From contig JAHNUO010000002.1 in the NCBI GenBank assembly GCA_019787685.1, forward strand, positions 2,418,001 through 2,482,000: a DNA stretch of 64,000 nt, read 5' to 3'. Shown here piece after piece: positions 12,921-23,579 of the stretch (position 1 is the stretch's first letter; every line of letters starts with the position of its first letter). Made by a program: the position numbers and the translations under genes. A model generated the notes under the pieces. It did not search any database and was not told where the DNA came from. It saw nothing but the letters and a program-made list of their open reading frames with translations. Source of the DNA: Chiua virens. Taxonomy: Eukaryota; Basidiomycota; Agaricomycetes; Boletales; Boletaceae.

Positions 12921-13790
12921 GTTACAGAAAAGACGGGTGAAGAAACGAAACGAACGCACAGATAGTCCCGAGGGTTAGTACTCTGAGATTGTGGAGAAGC
13001 TGTGTAGCGTGAAACCCACACGTCGGTCAGTAACAATCACCGTTATATTGTTCTACCAGCCTGGAAGTTGTTCAACTTGTTGGATGGACAGTGGACAGTG
13101 GACAGGGCCGCATATTACAGCGCGTCGCGATCACGTCTCAGTCAGGTGACATGTGCCTGCCATTTATATACTTTTGACCCCTATCAGTATTGTTACACAA
13201 ACTGTGATCCTGCGCCAACACGCTATTGACTCAGAATTTGGATGATCTGACTAGATCGATATATTCATGCTCACTTATGCAAAGGACACGACTGATACTG
13301 AAGGTACCTCCTCAACTTGAATATCTTCCACCGCCTCGTTCTACTCGCTATCGTTGCCATTCCTACTGCGCCACCGCGACTGAGCCAAAATCAGTGTCGA
13401 TCCAGGCCCCAAGCCTACCCTCGACGTCACGCACGTACAACGCTCGTACGTTCATGATAAAGCGAGGTATAAGAGCGACCGCGAGCAAAATTTCCATGCT
13501 TTCTGCGCGTAACGTAGTTGCTCGAATATTTCTCAGTGCACACATGCATTGCCCAGAAGCATTTAGTCAACTGTTCCAAGTTGCCCCTATACTGTATATT
13601 TAACGATGCATCGTCGTTGATAAAGATGAAATTCTGAAACTCTGGAAGTCGAGCTTTCACGATGCAATACGATCGAAACCATGCTGCTCCAAGTGAGGGG
13701 TTCGTTTCCATCCCAGATACACTTTGAAATCTCGAAGGTTGGCGATCAGCAAGAGTTACTTTTTGCTCGGATAGTGACGGATCGAATACA
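12921..13790. other. Intergenic stretch; promoter of kinase plus short repeat
   Basis: The sequence right of 12,921 must include the kinase promoter. The remainder shows no gene. Between about 13,310 and 13,420 lies the second copy of the short repeat seen at 10,302. eIF3m ends at 13,791 in the same orientation as the kinase, so this stretch also contains its 3' UTR. Confidence 0.5.
13370..13418 (+). repeat. Short direct repeat, copy 2
   Basis: Matches 10,302-10,365: GCCACCGCGACTG, CAGTGTCGATCC, GGCCCCAAGCCTAC in the same order and orientation. The two copies bracket the FunK1 gene. Confidence 0.5.
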
Positions 13791-15327
13791 TCAACCTGTA
13801 CTTTCTACCTGTATTCCTTGCTCGTTTTGAGTGGCCTGTATGGCCTCCGCCACGTTGCCGCCCCTGTGTTGCGCATGCGAGACAACTTCTATTACGCTCG
13901 CGAGTCCTGCTTTCCATGCGAGCAGCCGCTTCTCGAGAGCTTCCCATTGCTCGCGCTCAAACTTACGCGCAGAGGACTTGTATACGTGAAGAGTTTGCGT
14001 CGCTTGAGAAAGTTTACCAGAAACGAGGCCGGCGCGGATGACTGACAATAGATCACATCACCGTTAAATGTGCTTTCTTCTATCGAACCGTTCGTCTTAC
14101 CATCTATAGTCCACTTTTCAACTTGAGAAGGATCTATCTGCAATGTGGACGCAATAGTCGAGTATGGAAGATCTCTCCCGATGTAATCAAACGCAAGCGA
14201 GGAAAATGCCAAGAGGCGGATTTTACGCTCGAGTTGTGAACTATCAAGCTCTAGATAACCGTAACACTTCCCTTCAACAAAATGAATGCACGTTCTCGGG
14301 ATACTCACCGTAGGTTTCGAAGAGAGTAGAATGGCTATCTACCCATCTCTTAAATTCCGTTAACCCGTTTCTCAAGAATATCTGGACTAGGGAGAATAGT
14401 TCGTGGTCCCGCACGGCGATGATAGGATCGAGGTTGTAAAGTGTATCGAAGTCAAATACCGTTGGGATACGAAGGGCAGCAACAAGCACGTCGACGGCGG
14501 CGGAGCGTGCTTCTGGGGAGGAAGGTGGAACTGCGTGTACGAGTAAAATTCGGTATTCAAAGGCAGAGTCCCTGTGTAGCGAAGGTGGTGAGTGCAAAGA
14601 ATGCACAAGAAAGAGTGACTTACTCCTTTCCGGCTTTTGTAAGTGCGCCAATAATAATTTTTAGGAATTGGCATCTCTCTTCGTCCGAGACATCCCATTC
14701 CTTTAGCCATCGTTCGACGTCCGAGTTTTTTAGAGAAAGGGCTTGAAAATCGCCACGAGCTGCCGCGACCTGGAAAAGTGCAGTATATATAGGTAACCGC
14801 AATGCAGATGAACGTGGTGCGGCATTGAACAAATTGGACAATCTGATCATCGTCAGTGACACGCACACGAGACAATCACAGAAGCTCACACGCGATATTG
14901 GACCGATGCACTACTACATGGCGAAGAAGAAATTACACCGATCAGATACACCACATGCTGTCTCGTTTCCTGCGAATCGACGGGCCACAGAGCAAATAGA
15001 TGGGAGTACAAGAGGTTGAAGAAACCCTCGATCTCTGCTCCAAGATCATCAGAATATGAACACCGACGATCGAAACCCACACATACCCTTGTCAGATCCC
15101 TGACCTACGCTTTTGGTGTTCTTCAGTACTAGCTCAAATGCAGACTGTCGTTTGTCGTCATCGAGTGGTGCCTCCGAGTTTGTGCTTTTCACGACATCTC
15201 GAAAGGACTGTAAAAGCGCGGTGCGCTCCTCGTCGGTGATACCGCGTGCGGTGTACTCGACAAGTTCTTCCAGTTGCTCCTCAAAGGTTCCCTCTGCAAA
15301 AACAGAGACCGAGTCGGACGGGGACAT
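13791..15327 (-). CDS. EIF3M: Eukaryotic translation initiation factor 3 subunit M
   Basis: Non-core PCI-domain subunit of eIF3, which assembles on the 40S ribosome during initiation. Six exons on the minus strand: 15327-15087, 15034-14890, 14842-14624, 14571-14309, 14250-14101, 14041-13791, joining to 422 residues with every phase matching. Recognition rests on family-typical segments in the right order: SVSVFAEGTFEEQLEELVEY at the N terminus, EIEGFFNLLYSHLFALWPVD, VLSNLFNAAPRSSALRLPIY, DHELFSLVQIF, and the C-terminal PCI part with QLERKIRLLAFSSLAFDYIG, IDPSQVEKWTID, VIRAGLVSGKLSQ and FEREQWEALEKRLLAWKAGL. Length is typical for fungal eIF3m. It is an essential or near-essential housekeeping gene and shows no damage. 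Confidence 0.95.
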
Positions 15328-15872
15328 TTCGTTTACGGTGCCGACGAAATTTCACAAATCAAAGTTCCCATCGTACACCCTGTCAACAAGTACAAACAAT
15401 TTAACCCCCCAATCGGACCTTCAGATCTCAGAAGCCAACATTCACAACTTGAGCCTCAACTAAGCAGAATCCTCGCTGGATCCTCGGAATACCCGCGTTT
15501 CTGATCCTCCAGATGATCTGTGCGACATACAGTGAGAATAGAACTAACCAGATTGGCCCAAGTATATGTACTTGCGGGGCATTCTCACAAGTGCCATATG
15601 CTCGTTTCTATTCCGAGAACGATAGCACCCATCTTTCCCTCCCGCTAACATTTTTGTCCCACTTTCCGTGTTTTCCATGAGGCTACTCACCTCAGGTACG
15701 CCCGTACAATGTGCTTAGTAGGTCTATTCCCATAATCGCCGCAACGCTTATCATCCCTCCTTCTGGAGGCACGAGCCTGCTATGTGTGTAACCGGAACCG
15801 CGCGATCCCATATAACTAGGATGCTGCTGTTCGCAGCGTCGTTCGTCGCAGGAATTCTGAGCCTCGGGTCTC
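15328..15872. promoter_or_regulatory. Divergent intergenic region between eIF3m and S53 protease
   Basis: 545 bp shared by two divergently transcribed genes. On the protease side a TATAACT box at 15,811-15,817 lies about 56 bases before the ATG at 15,873. No clear TATA was seen on the eIF3m side, as is common for housekeeping genes. The last 65 bases are loosely similar to the sequence before the second S53 gene. Confidence 0.5.
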
Positions 15873-18246
15873 ATGCGTCTCTCACTCTTTGCTCTTCCGC
15901 TCGCTGCCGCCCTCGTCAGGGCAGGGTGCCACAGGGATACCCCGCACAAGATCAAGGAGAGCATCAAAGTTCCCCCTCGTGGATGGTTCAGACAGGGTCC
16001 CGCACCCTCGGACCATTTGATAGAGCTTAAAATCGCGCTTCCCCAACCCCACTTCCCGATCCTTGAGGAGCATCTTTGGGAGGTTAGCAACCCAAAGCAT
16101 GACCGCTATGGCGCGTACTTGTCGAAGGAGGAGACCGAGGAACTCATGGCACCTCATCCCGAGACGATCGATGCCGTAAGCGAATGGCTGTCCTCGCATG
16201 GCATCGAGGAAGAACATCTCTATCGATCATCGGCGCAAGATTGGGTAACTATTCGCGTCCCAGTTTCCCTGGCGGAAGCAATGCTAGACACTGTAAGTGC
16301 TTTTTTCCTGTCTGTATTGATGTATGCAAACGGAGGACGCTAGAAATATCACGTCTACACTCATTCGGACAGTGGCGAGAGCATTGTTCGCACGACCAGT
16401 TACAGTCTTCCAGAGAGCTTGCACGAGCACATTGAACTGATTCAGCCAACGACGATGTTCACTCGCCTTAGGCCATTTAAGTCTACCTTGCACTGGTCGA
16501 GCACGGCGTCGGCTGCTTCCCAAAGTCCCTCCACCGGCTCGCTCACTGGACCAGCTGGAAATCCAATTGACCCAAGCTGCAACGGCACGGTAAGGCAACC
16601 ATAAGCAGTAGTGCTTAGGACTCATCGAAACGCTCTTATCCCATAGATCACTATCACCTGTCTCAGACAACTTTACAATGCAGTCGGTTACAACACCTCT
16701 GCCACCAATGGTAACAAGCTCGCCGTCACCGCTTACCTCGAGCAATACGCCAATAACCAGGATCTGCAGCAGTTCTTCCAGATGGAAAACCCTGAAGCGT
16801 ACGGGTCCAACTACACGTATGTGTCTATAAACGGTATGATTGTTTCCTGGCCGGGTCAACCATTACATTGCTGACAATATGTCCAGGTGGCATGAACAAT
16901 CAGACGTATGCCGCTGCTGGCATAGAAGCCAATTTGGATACTCAGTTTGCATTTGGGCTGACCTACCCAACTCCCGCAACTTTCTATTCAACTGGCGGTT
17001 CGCCTCCGTTTATTCCTGACTTGGCCACTCCAACAGATACCAATGAGCCATACGCCAACGTTTGTGCTGCTTTTTGTCCTCTATGGCACTTCTGCTGAGT
17101 TCCATTGTCGTTGACTGTAGTGGTTGGATTACGTACTATCTCAAGAGTACCTCCCCCAGACGATCTCTACCAGTTATGGTGACGACGAACAGTCGGGTAT
17201 TTGTTCCGTTATTTTCGTCGGCCATCTCTAACTTCAGGTAGTCCCATTCACATATGCTACTCGTGTTTGTGCAAGCTTTGCTGTTCTGGGTGCCCGCGGT
17301 ATCTCCCTCATGTTCTCGTCCGGTGATGGCGGTGTCGGCGATGGTGACTCGAACCCGGCGACTCAACAGTGCTATACCAACACCGGTGTCAACAGGACTG
17401 TATTCCTTCCCGAATTCCCCGCCTCTTGCCCATAGTGAGTGTCACCTCATGTGTGCGTGGCACTTCCTGATCTCGACTGTTTTTAGTGTTACGTCCGTTG
17501 GAGGTACCAATTATATCCCTGAAACTGCCGTTTTTTTCTCTGGCGGAGGCTTCAGCAACTACGTCCGTTTATCCTCATATTTGGCTTATATCATTTGTTG
17601 ATCAGTTATCTTTCAGTTCCCTCGGCCATCTTACCAGGATGCGGCAGTGACTAAGTACCTACAGGATTTGGCTCCAGGAACCTATGAGGGCCTGTACAAC
17701 CCGTAGGTATATTTCACTTTTTTTGAGCGACTAAATCTCACAGACAACTTTCTAGTTATGGCCGTGTGAGTATCTTCCCATCCTAAAGACGCATGTAGCC
17801 ATGCTCACCATGAACTCATCCACCCAGGGTATCCCTGACGTAGCTGCTCAAGCCTGGAACTTCCTCATTGTCTACCAAGGTCAAGCAGGCTATGTTGCCG
17901 GCACGTCCTGCTCCTCGCCCACATTTGCCTCCTTCATTTCGATGCTCAACGATGCTCGAATTAGCGCCGGCAAACCTTCCCTGGGCTTCCTGAACCCGTG
18001 GTTGTATGAGACCGGGTGGTCCGGATTGAATGATATTACGATGGGAAACAACCCGGGATGTGGCACGGAGGGTTTCAACGCAACCATTGGTTGGGATCCG
18101 GGTACGTCCGTTTATATTCTTTCTCTCCCGCCTGTCTGTCATCCCTTTTCGAATGACTACTAATGGACCAATACTTTCCTGATATAGTCACTGGTTTCGG
18201 TACGCCCAACTTTGAGAAGTTGTTGCCGATGGCAATGGCTGTTTGA
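15873..18246 (+). CDS. S53 tripeptidyl peptidase (sedolisin), copy 1
   Basis: Secreted acid serine-carboxyl protease that removes tripeptides from peptide N termini. Eleven exons: 15873-16292, 16344-16589, 16647-16833, 16887-17059, 17121-17196, 17242-17434, 17487-17562, 17617-17702, 17756-17765 (only 10 bp), 17828-18101, 18188-18246; total 599 residues, usual for fungal preproenzymes. [18 protein letters not shown] is the signal peptide. A pro-kumamolisin prodomain follows ([37 protein letters not shown]). The mature part holds the catalytic Glu and Asp in [13 protein letters not shown] (about 298 and 302) and the nucleophile Ser in GTSCSSP (about 516). [10 protein letters not shown] and the Ca-binding C terminus [11 protein letters not shown]...[13 protein letters not shown] are present. 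A paralogue with identical exon lengths lies at 52,796. All splice sites here are GT-AG. Confidence 0.93.
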
Positions 18247-19218
18247 CCACCTTCCGTTTGGACCAGGACATGAATGGTTCTGCGGTGAGGGATTTTTCGG
18301 AGCATATAACATTATTGGGCGTATACCGATAAAGTCATTGTTATTGTATTATCTATATATCCGTGGACTTCCGGAAGGTCTCCACGTCCGTACGAGAGAG
18401 GTCATAAATGAGAATAACGAAGACAAACAAACTACGTTGGCACATAGGTGTCCGGACTCTTGAGGCGAGCGTCTGTTCGTTTCGGAAACCCATCGACACT
18501 ATTGCCAACGCTCAAATCCTCGTAATTACATACTATCCCTTACCCCCAGTTCGTCACCCTACAAAATACACAACTTTCTTTGCTTTATACCAGCCACATA
18601 TTAGTTTTTAGAGTACCTGTATCTGTGAAGTTGAACGACAAAAAGCAGCTGTTGTTGACACCTGAAACACGACCAAATAAGTCTGGCCACCAAAGGTGCA
18701 ACTTAGCCCGAAATAAATTCAGAATTAGCGATTAAATATGTTGGAAGATGAACTCGTGATTCAATTCAGAATAACTTGGCGAATAAATTGCCCAACAAAT
18801 AATTGGTCATACGGTACTTAAGTTTGCCATTAAAATGCAAGATTTGTTTTGCCAAAAATGAACAGCGGTCATATTCGAGATTATGCATAGCATATGTACC
18901 AAGTATAATGTACTGATCCCGCCAGAATATGATTAGGACTATCCTAAGTTTACATATAAAATACAAAGTATAAAGTTGTGCTACATATGTTCCCTGAACG
19001 CGCCTTGATTGAGGTACCTTAACATATTTGAGACATTTTGAAAAAATGTGCTAGAGTAAGGGCTAAGCACAAATTTGACCACTAAATTTGAAAATGTATG
19101 GCGTACAAAATCTACAGCCACTTAGTGGCCCACCCAGTGGGTCACTTTGCGGTCCGCCAGAGGTGGTCACTCTGTGGCGCAGCAGAGGTAAGGGGGCTAG
19201 AAAATAACATGCATTAGC
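18247..19218. other. Intergenic, AT-rich left margin of the mobile island
   Basis: About 1 kb after the protease stop without a gene. From roughly 18,660 to 19,130 the base composition becomes distinctly AT-rich and the text is dominated by AATTTG/AAATAA-type words, with short palindromic patches such as TTAGTGGCCCACCCAGTGGGTCAC near 19,120. No terminal repeat could be paired with confidence. It marks the change from ordinary genes to the repeat-rich island. Confidence 0.45.
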
Positions 19219-21628
19219 TTATGACGCTGCTGTTTGAGGTGGAGAATGACATACTAGAGTGGGGATCGGCACCTCTTGACGTGCATGAAGCATTGCGCGA
19301 GTGCCTGGGGCAAGACTCAGGAACCAAGTATTGTTGTACCAGTTGCGCGGAAGTCCAGAAACAGCAGTTGCCCTCATGTCCTTCCTACCCATCTCCCAAT
19401 GGCGTCTGAGATGAGAATTACCAATTTGCTCCTTCATGTATTTATCTCGCAATGATGGTTCGTATGATTCAACAGACTTGAATAATGTGGAGATTGCGGG
19501 GTGGATCCAGGGAAGCTCAACTCGGTGTAGATTCTTCATGGTTGAGTGTGGTGGGCAGTCGGTTTCATCGCAGCTCATGCCATCGACATTGAGGCGCTTG
19601 ATAATTCTGAGGATCACAGCCCACTTGTCAGGATCCTGGGCATGATTTTCTTCTACGATTCGTTTTCTTCTCTGCAGGGTCTTGGCAAATTTGTCAGAAT
19701 ATCGTGTGGCTAGAACCAGTGCTTAGATATCAGACACTTACCCCATGTCTACGAGACATCATCCGAGCGCTTTTCCGACGTCTTTCCTCCTTCTCAGCCT
19801 GCATCGCAGTCATTGTGAGACGTTCGCCACCTTGTACTGAGTCGATCTTGGCTCTCTCGCGATGAGCTTGAAAGGTGCGGCCCAATTTCTGTTCACAACA
19901 TTTGCGTAAGTCATCCAGACTCAGGGAATCTATATCACAGTTCATGCTCGGATATGATCCATTCTTCAGCCTTTCATAGAAATTGAAAGTAAGGATGTTG
20001 ATGACTTCAGAGTTCCAGCGCGAGTTGGTCAGCGATGAGCAGTTCCAATCAAGCATAACATTGTCAAGGGTAGGAAACTGGTCGCCGTCATTGTTGTATG
20101 CAATAATGACACTCTGGGGAGCTGAAGGAGGTAAGGGACCGTTGGGTCGTGACAAGATGGCATTCTTCTCCCGCAGATAGGAGCGAAATGCACCCTGCAA
20201 ACATCAGTACAAGATAACTGAATGGGGCAATCATCGTACATGTAACGTATTCATGCTCCCTCATTGCCCAGGCTTCCGTCTTCTAGTAGGGGCTGGGGAT
20301 TCATCCTCCTCTTCGTCATCAGCGTCAAAACCATTCCTAGACCACTTTGATGGACTTTTCTCTGCGCGAGTTCCCTTGGGTTGTTGCTGGAGAGATGACT
20401 GAGAGGCGAGAAGCTGAGTTATTTGATTGACAATAGGTTCCACAATGTTCGCGCCTAATCGTTGAGCTATGATTTGATCCACCATGTTTTCTAGCATAGA
20501 GGTCGATGTAGAAGACGATGGTAAAGGCGCAGGCCTACTGGGTTGTAGAGGCGTAGCTGGATGAGGTTGTGTTGCGGTCGAATCCACCTGCATTGGAGGT
20601 TGGTGTGTAGTTCTTGTTGATGTCGATGGGGGGCTCACCTGCTGGGGAGGGTGGGTGGCAGAGGTAGGTGGTGCGGGGGTCTGCAGAGTCGCAGTAGGGA
20701 CCGGATGAGGTGCTAAGTTCGAATTCACCCACATTGGTGGTTGATGTGTAGTTCTTGCAGGCGGAGAGTTCACCTCCGGGGGAGGGCGTGCGGCAGGGGG
20801 GGGCAAAGTGGGGATCCGCTGACTTGTAGTGGGAACTGGAGGGGGTGGTTGACGTGCGGTCCTTGGTGGTGGGGAGTTGATCTGCTGGCATGGCAGTGTG
20901 AGAGTTGGCGGCATGGGAGTTGTGGTGGGGACTGGATGAGAAGTCGAATCAACCTCTATTGGAGGCGATTGATGTATGGTTCTTGTCAGTGGGGAACTCG
21001 CCCGCTAGCTCAGCGGAGTCACATCCACATCCATCACCGGCAGCAGTACTACATGCTGTTTGGAGGGCATGTCTGAAGTGGTAACAGAAATTACACAAGG
21101 AGAAAGGGGCTTTTGGAGGCGAGCGAAGTTTGAAGACGGAGGTCGGGTAGTTGGAGGTGGAGAGGAGCGTCGTGGAAGGGGGGCAGAGGAAGAGATCCCT
21201 CCTCCCATCAAAGGATCAGTAGGCTGAGTGCGATCTACATCCATCAGAGGTTCAAAAGGAGGAGGGGCAGGAACTTGAGCAGAAACGGGAGGGGGAGAAG
21301 AGGCTGAAGGGGGGACAGAGGTTGAAGGGACAGAGATCACAGAGATCGCTCCTTCGGTTAAAGGATCAGTCGGCTGAGCGCCATCTACATCCATCAGAGG
21401 TTCGGAAGATGAAGAATTCTGCCGCGAGAATACCATTTGTTGGGCGGATGGAGATGGGACCGCAGACGGTGCGATAGCGTTAGGTTCTACTGAGTCACCG
21501 AGTTGAGACTGAGACGGGCCAATATCTTCAGTAGCGTGCATCCCAGAACGACAAGCGTGGTCCCGATTGCGTGAATGCGAGCGTCGTCTTTCAGAGAGGC
21601 GCATCTTCTGAACCTCAAGAGGGCTCAC
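19219..21628 (-). pseudogene. Decayed Pro-rich gene with conserved C terminus (GMSCDET family)
   Basis: Read on the minus strand, one frame runs 21,628 to about 20,240 but is broken by TAG at 21,005-21,007 and TGA at 20,261-20,263. It then splices (donor at 20,239, acceptor before 20,194) into an exon beginning GAFRSYLREKNAI. A later exon carries RIIKRLNVDGMSCDETD, LPRNWYNNTWFLSLAPGTR and ends at 19,219. The C-terminal pattern (NVDGMSCDET, then LPRNWYN..W) matches a family I recall as dispersed in many agaricomycete genomes next to repeats; its function is unknown to me. The N-terminal 450 residues are low-complexity repeats. The downstream part could still be made from the ATG at 20,254. Function: none assigned. 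A possible 5' extension reaches 22,250. Confidence 0.6.
20261..21628 (-). repeat. Imperfect tandem repeats in Pro/Ser-rich coding sequence
   Basis: Two repeat types occur in one frame. Between about 21,220 and 21,440 a unit reading EPLMDVD..QPTDPL is present twice, with a partial MDVD copy near 21,020. Between about 20,570 and 20,990 a unit reading PPARTTHQPPM.V (with variants RTIHQSPPIEV and RTTHQPPMQV) recurs about every 55-75 codons, interleaved with PVPT and TPAPP segments. The repeats lie inside the decayed gene described above and expand its disordered N-terminal half. Confidence 0.65.
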
Positions 21629-22720
21629 AGAACGCTCATGTCGAGTTCTTACTGGTTGAAGTTCGATGTCACTGGAGTGACCACGGTGAAAGGAGTTAGA
21701 TGAATCACTTATAGGTGGTGATTCGGGGTGACGTAAAAGCTAACGTGGTATAAGACCAGGGTTCGAGTAGGGGTAGATTATTTACTCACGTCTGATGATC
21801 GGTGTGAAGATCCTTGTCTGAAGCTGAACTGGAAGGAAATTCAGTGATAAGTCAATTCCACCAGAACAAAACGCACCTGTTGTGAACCAGGAAACTCGTC
21901 TACATCACTTAACTGGGCATCATAGGAATGTGTCTGCAGCGAACGCAAAAGATCCGATAACTGGAAGCAATAGGTAAGAGGTTACTGGTACCAGGAATTG
22001 ATGTACATACTTGTTGTGCGCCGGTAATTTGCTCCCCACGGGAAGCTTCATCCAATAAACCGACATCTTGACAAGGTCGGAAGCGTGTATAGGGATCAGG
22101 ATTGCTCGAGGGAGAAGCGATTCGGGCCTCAAGCCCAACTCTATGTTGTTTGAGCAATGGAGCGCGAGACAACCGCGCGCTGAACTGATGCACACTGTGC
22201 CTCGCAAATTCCCCTGTCTGAAGACATATGAGCATCACCCAACTGTACATATTGAGCAGGTAGAACTCACAGATTGTGAAATCGACCCGAGGATCTTGAG
22301 CGCGGAGGAAATGGAAGAACTGGTCTCTGGAGCGTTGGACGACATGTACTGCAAACTGGAAGATGAGTAGGAGGTAAGAAATCAGGCTTGAGATTGACGC
22401 TTACCGGTCAGTGAGATATATGTGAGGTCACCCGTCCTTGTCCAAAAATGATTCTTTGTATTGTTTGAGCCTTAAGGGTCTCGACCCATATCCCATGGTT
22501 ACCGAGGCACAATTGCCACAGACGACCGGAGCATTCGCTCTGCTCGGAATTGTCTTTCGTCCGAACTTGGGCAGTTTTTGTTTACTTCTTTTTTGTACAA
22601 TCTTAGACCGTCTCTACTACATCACAATTACTAGCGTAGTGGCATAGTGACCGGTTACTGGGTGTTCCTGGTGGCTTGAGGAGTAAAAGAAGAAAGACAA
22701 AAACGGTAAAGTCCGGGGAT
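21629..22720. other. Region between decayed gene and GGYNL gene
   Basis: May hold 5' exons of the decayed minus-strand gene: open frames at 21,909-22,250 on the minus strand and several GT-AG pairs are visible but cannot be ordered. A plus-strand frame at 22,068-22,370 is probably its shadow. The right end contains the upstream region of the following plus-strand gene. Confidence 0.35.
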
Positions 22721-22761
22721 TAAAGTAGTGTACAGCGATTGAAACTCAGATGATCACGTGG
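22721..22761 (+). promoter_or_regulatory. Shared upstream motif, copy A
   Basis: TAAAGTAGTGTACAGCGATT followed by GAAACTCAGATGATCACGTG. It resembles copies at 27,361, 29,492 and 30,679: the core is TAGTG(T/C)(C/A)C..GC(G/A)A, then TTGA-like bases and, in three copies, CACGTG. This copy overlaps the 5' end of the GGYNL gene's open frame. Confidence 0.5.
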
Positions 22762-23538
22762 CTTCAGCCCTCGCCAGTCATAACCCGATTTCAGTACGTC
22801 ACCCTCATATTGGCCTGGAGTGTATTGTCTTCGAGCTCTCTCTCTTGGTTCGGTCGGTCGTCCCCTCAACGCTATTGTGCACTGCAATCACTCGCTTCTC
22901 ATAAAGATGAAGCGTCCACTGTCCAGGTGAGCTATCCCATGATGCCCAAAGTTGTAATTCACTGGTCGTTTCATCAATACTTTCCTCCCCTCACACGACA
23001 TTCGGTGTTTCCCCCGGAACGCGCTGTTACTCCACCCCCTCTTACCCAGCACAAAGTATTCCGTCGTGAAGAACCTTCTGGCGGAGAGAATGTCATACAT
23101 CCACACAAACCAGACACTGTCGCAGCCACTCCCCGCAAGGTTTTGATACCCAAGCCTCGGGGGGAGGTTTCAAGGATTAATCGGGGCGGTTATAACCTAC
23201 AAGAGAAGCTGGGATGGCAACCCACTGAGTACGAAGAAGTTCGGGTTAGTATTGTCACTATTCTCTTGTCATTTTTTCTCAAACTGCATCAGACTTTCAT
23301 TGTTCATCTCGCTCAAGAATATCTCATGACTCGAAAGCCATGGAGCAGACAACAATGCGAAAATCTTCAAGTGGTCTTTGATAAGGTTATATTTTACTTG
23401 CTAAGAAAATCTTCTCTTCTAATCTTTCAGCAACAGGCGAAAGAACGATACCCACAATTGCTGGAGTACGATGGTAACTGGGTTGTAATTGATTTTCTTA
23501 AAATGTATCTGAAGAACAGCTCTGGGCGAGGTGGCTGA
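22750..23538 (+). CDS. Uncharacterised GGYNL-motif protein
   Basis: An open frame of 262 codons interrupted by apparent introns. Coding-like parts are: RGGYNLQEKLGWQPTEYEEV (about 23,180-23,245), then after an intron ending at about 23,294 TFIVHLAQEYLMTRKPWSRQ..CENLQVVFDK, then after a second short intron QQAKERYPQLLEYDGNW and VIDFLKMYLKNSSGR. The last block, a Trp-containing helix pair before a conserved LK..LKN, resembles an uncharacterised family repeated in agaricomycete genomes (from memory). The start is uncertain: ATG 22,750 opens the frame but the N-terminal 50 residues look non-conserved, and ATG 22,909 with a donor at 22,927 is an alternative. It converges on the Spt5-like gene, with 41 bp between stop codons. 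Confidence 0.5.
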   Translation: MITWLQPSPVITRFQYVTLILAWSVLSSSSLSWFGRSSPQRYCALQSLASHKDEASTVQVSYPMMPKVVIHWSFHQYFPPLTRHSVFPPERAVTPPPLTQHKVFRREEPSGGENVIHPHKPDTVAATPRKVLIPKPRGEVSRINRGGYNLQEKLGWQPTEYEEVRVSIVTILLSFFLKLHQTFIVHLAQEYLMTRKPWSRQQCENLQVVFDKVIFYLLRKSSLLIFQQQAKERYPQLLEYDGNWVVIDFLKMYLKNSSGRGG

Positions 23539-23579
23539 GTGGTAAATGTAATATTATCAATGAGAAACTTAACGTTACA

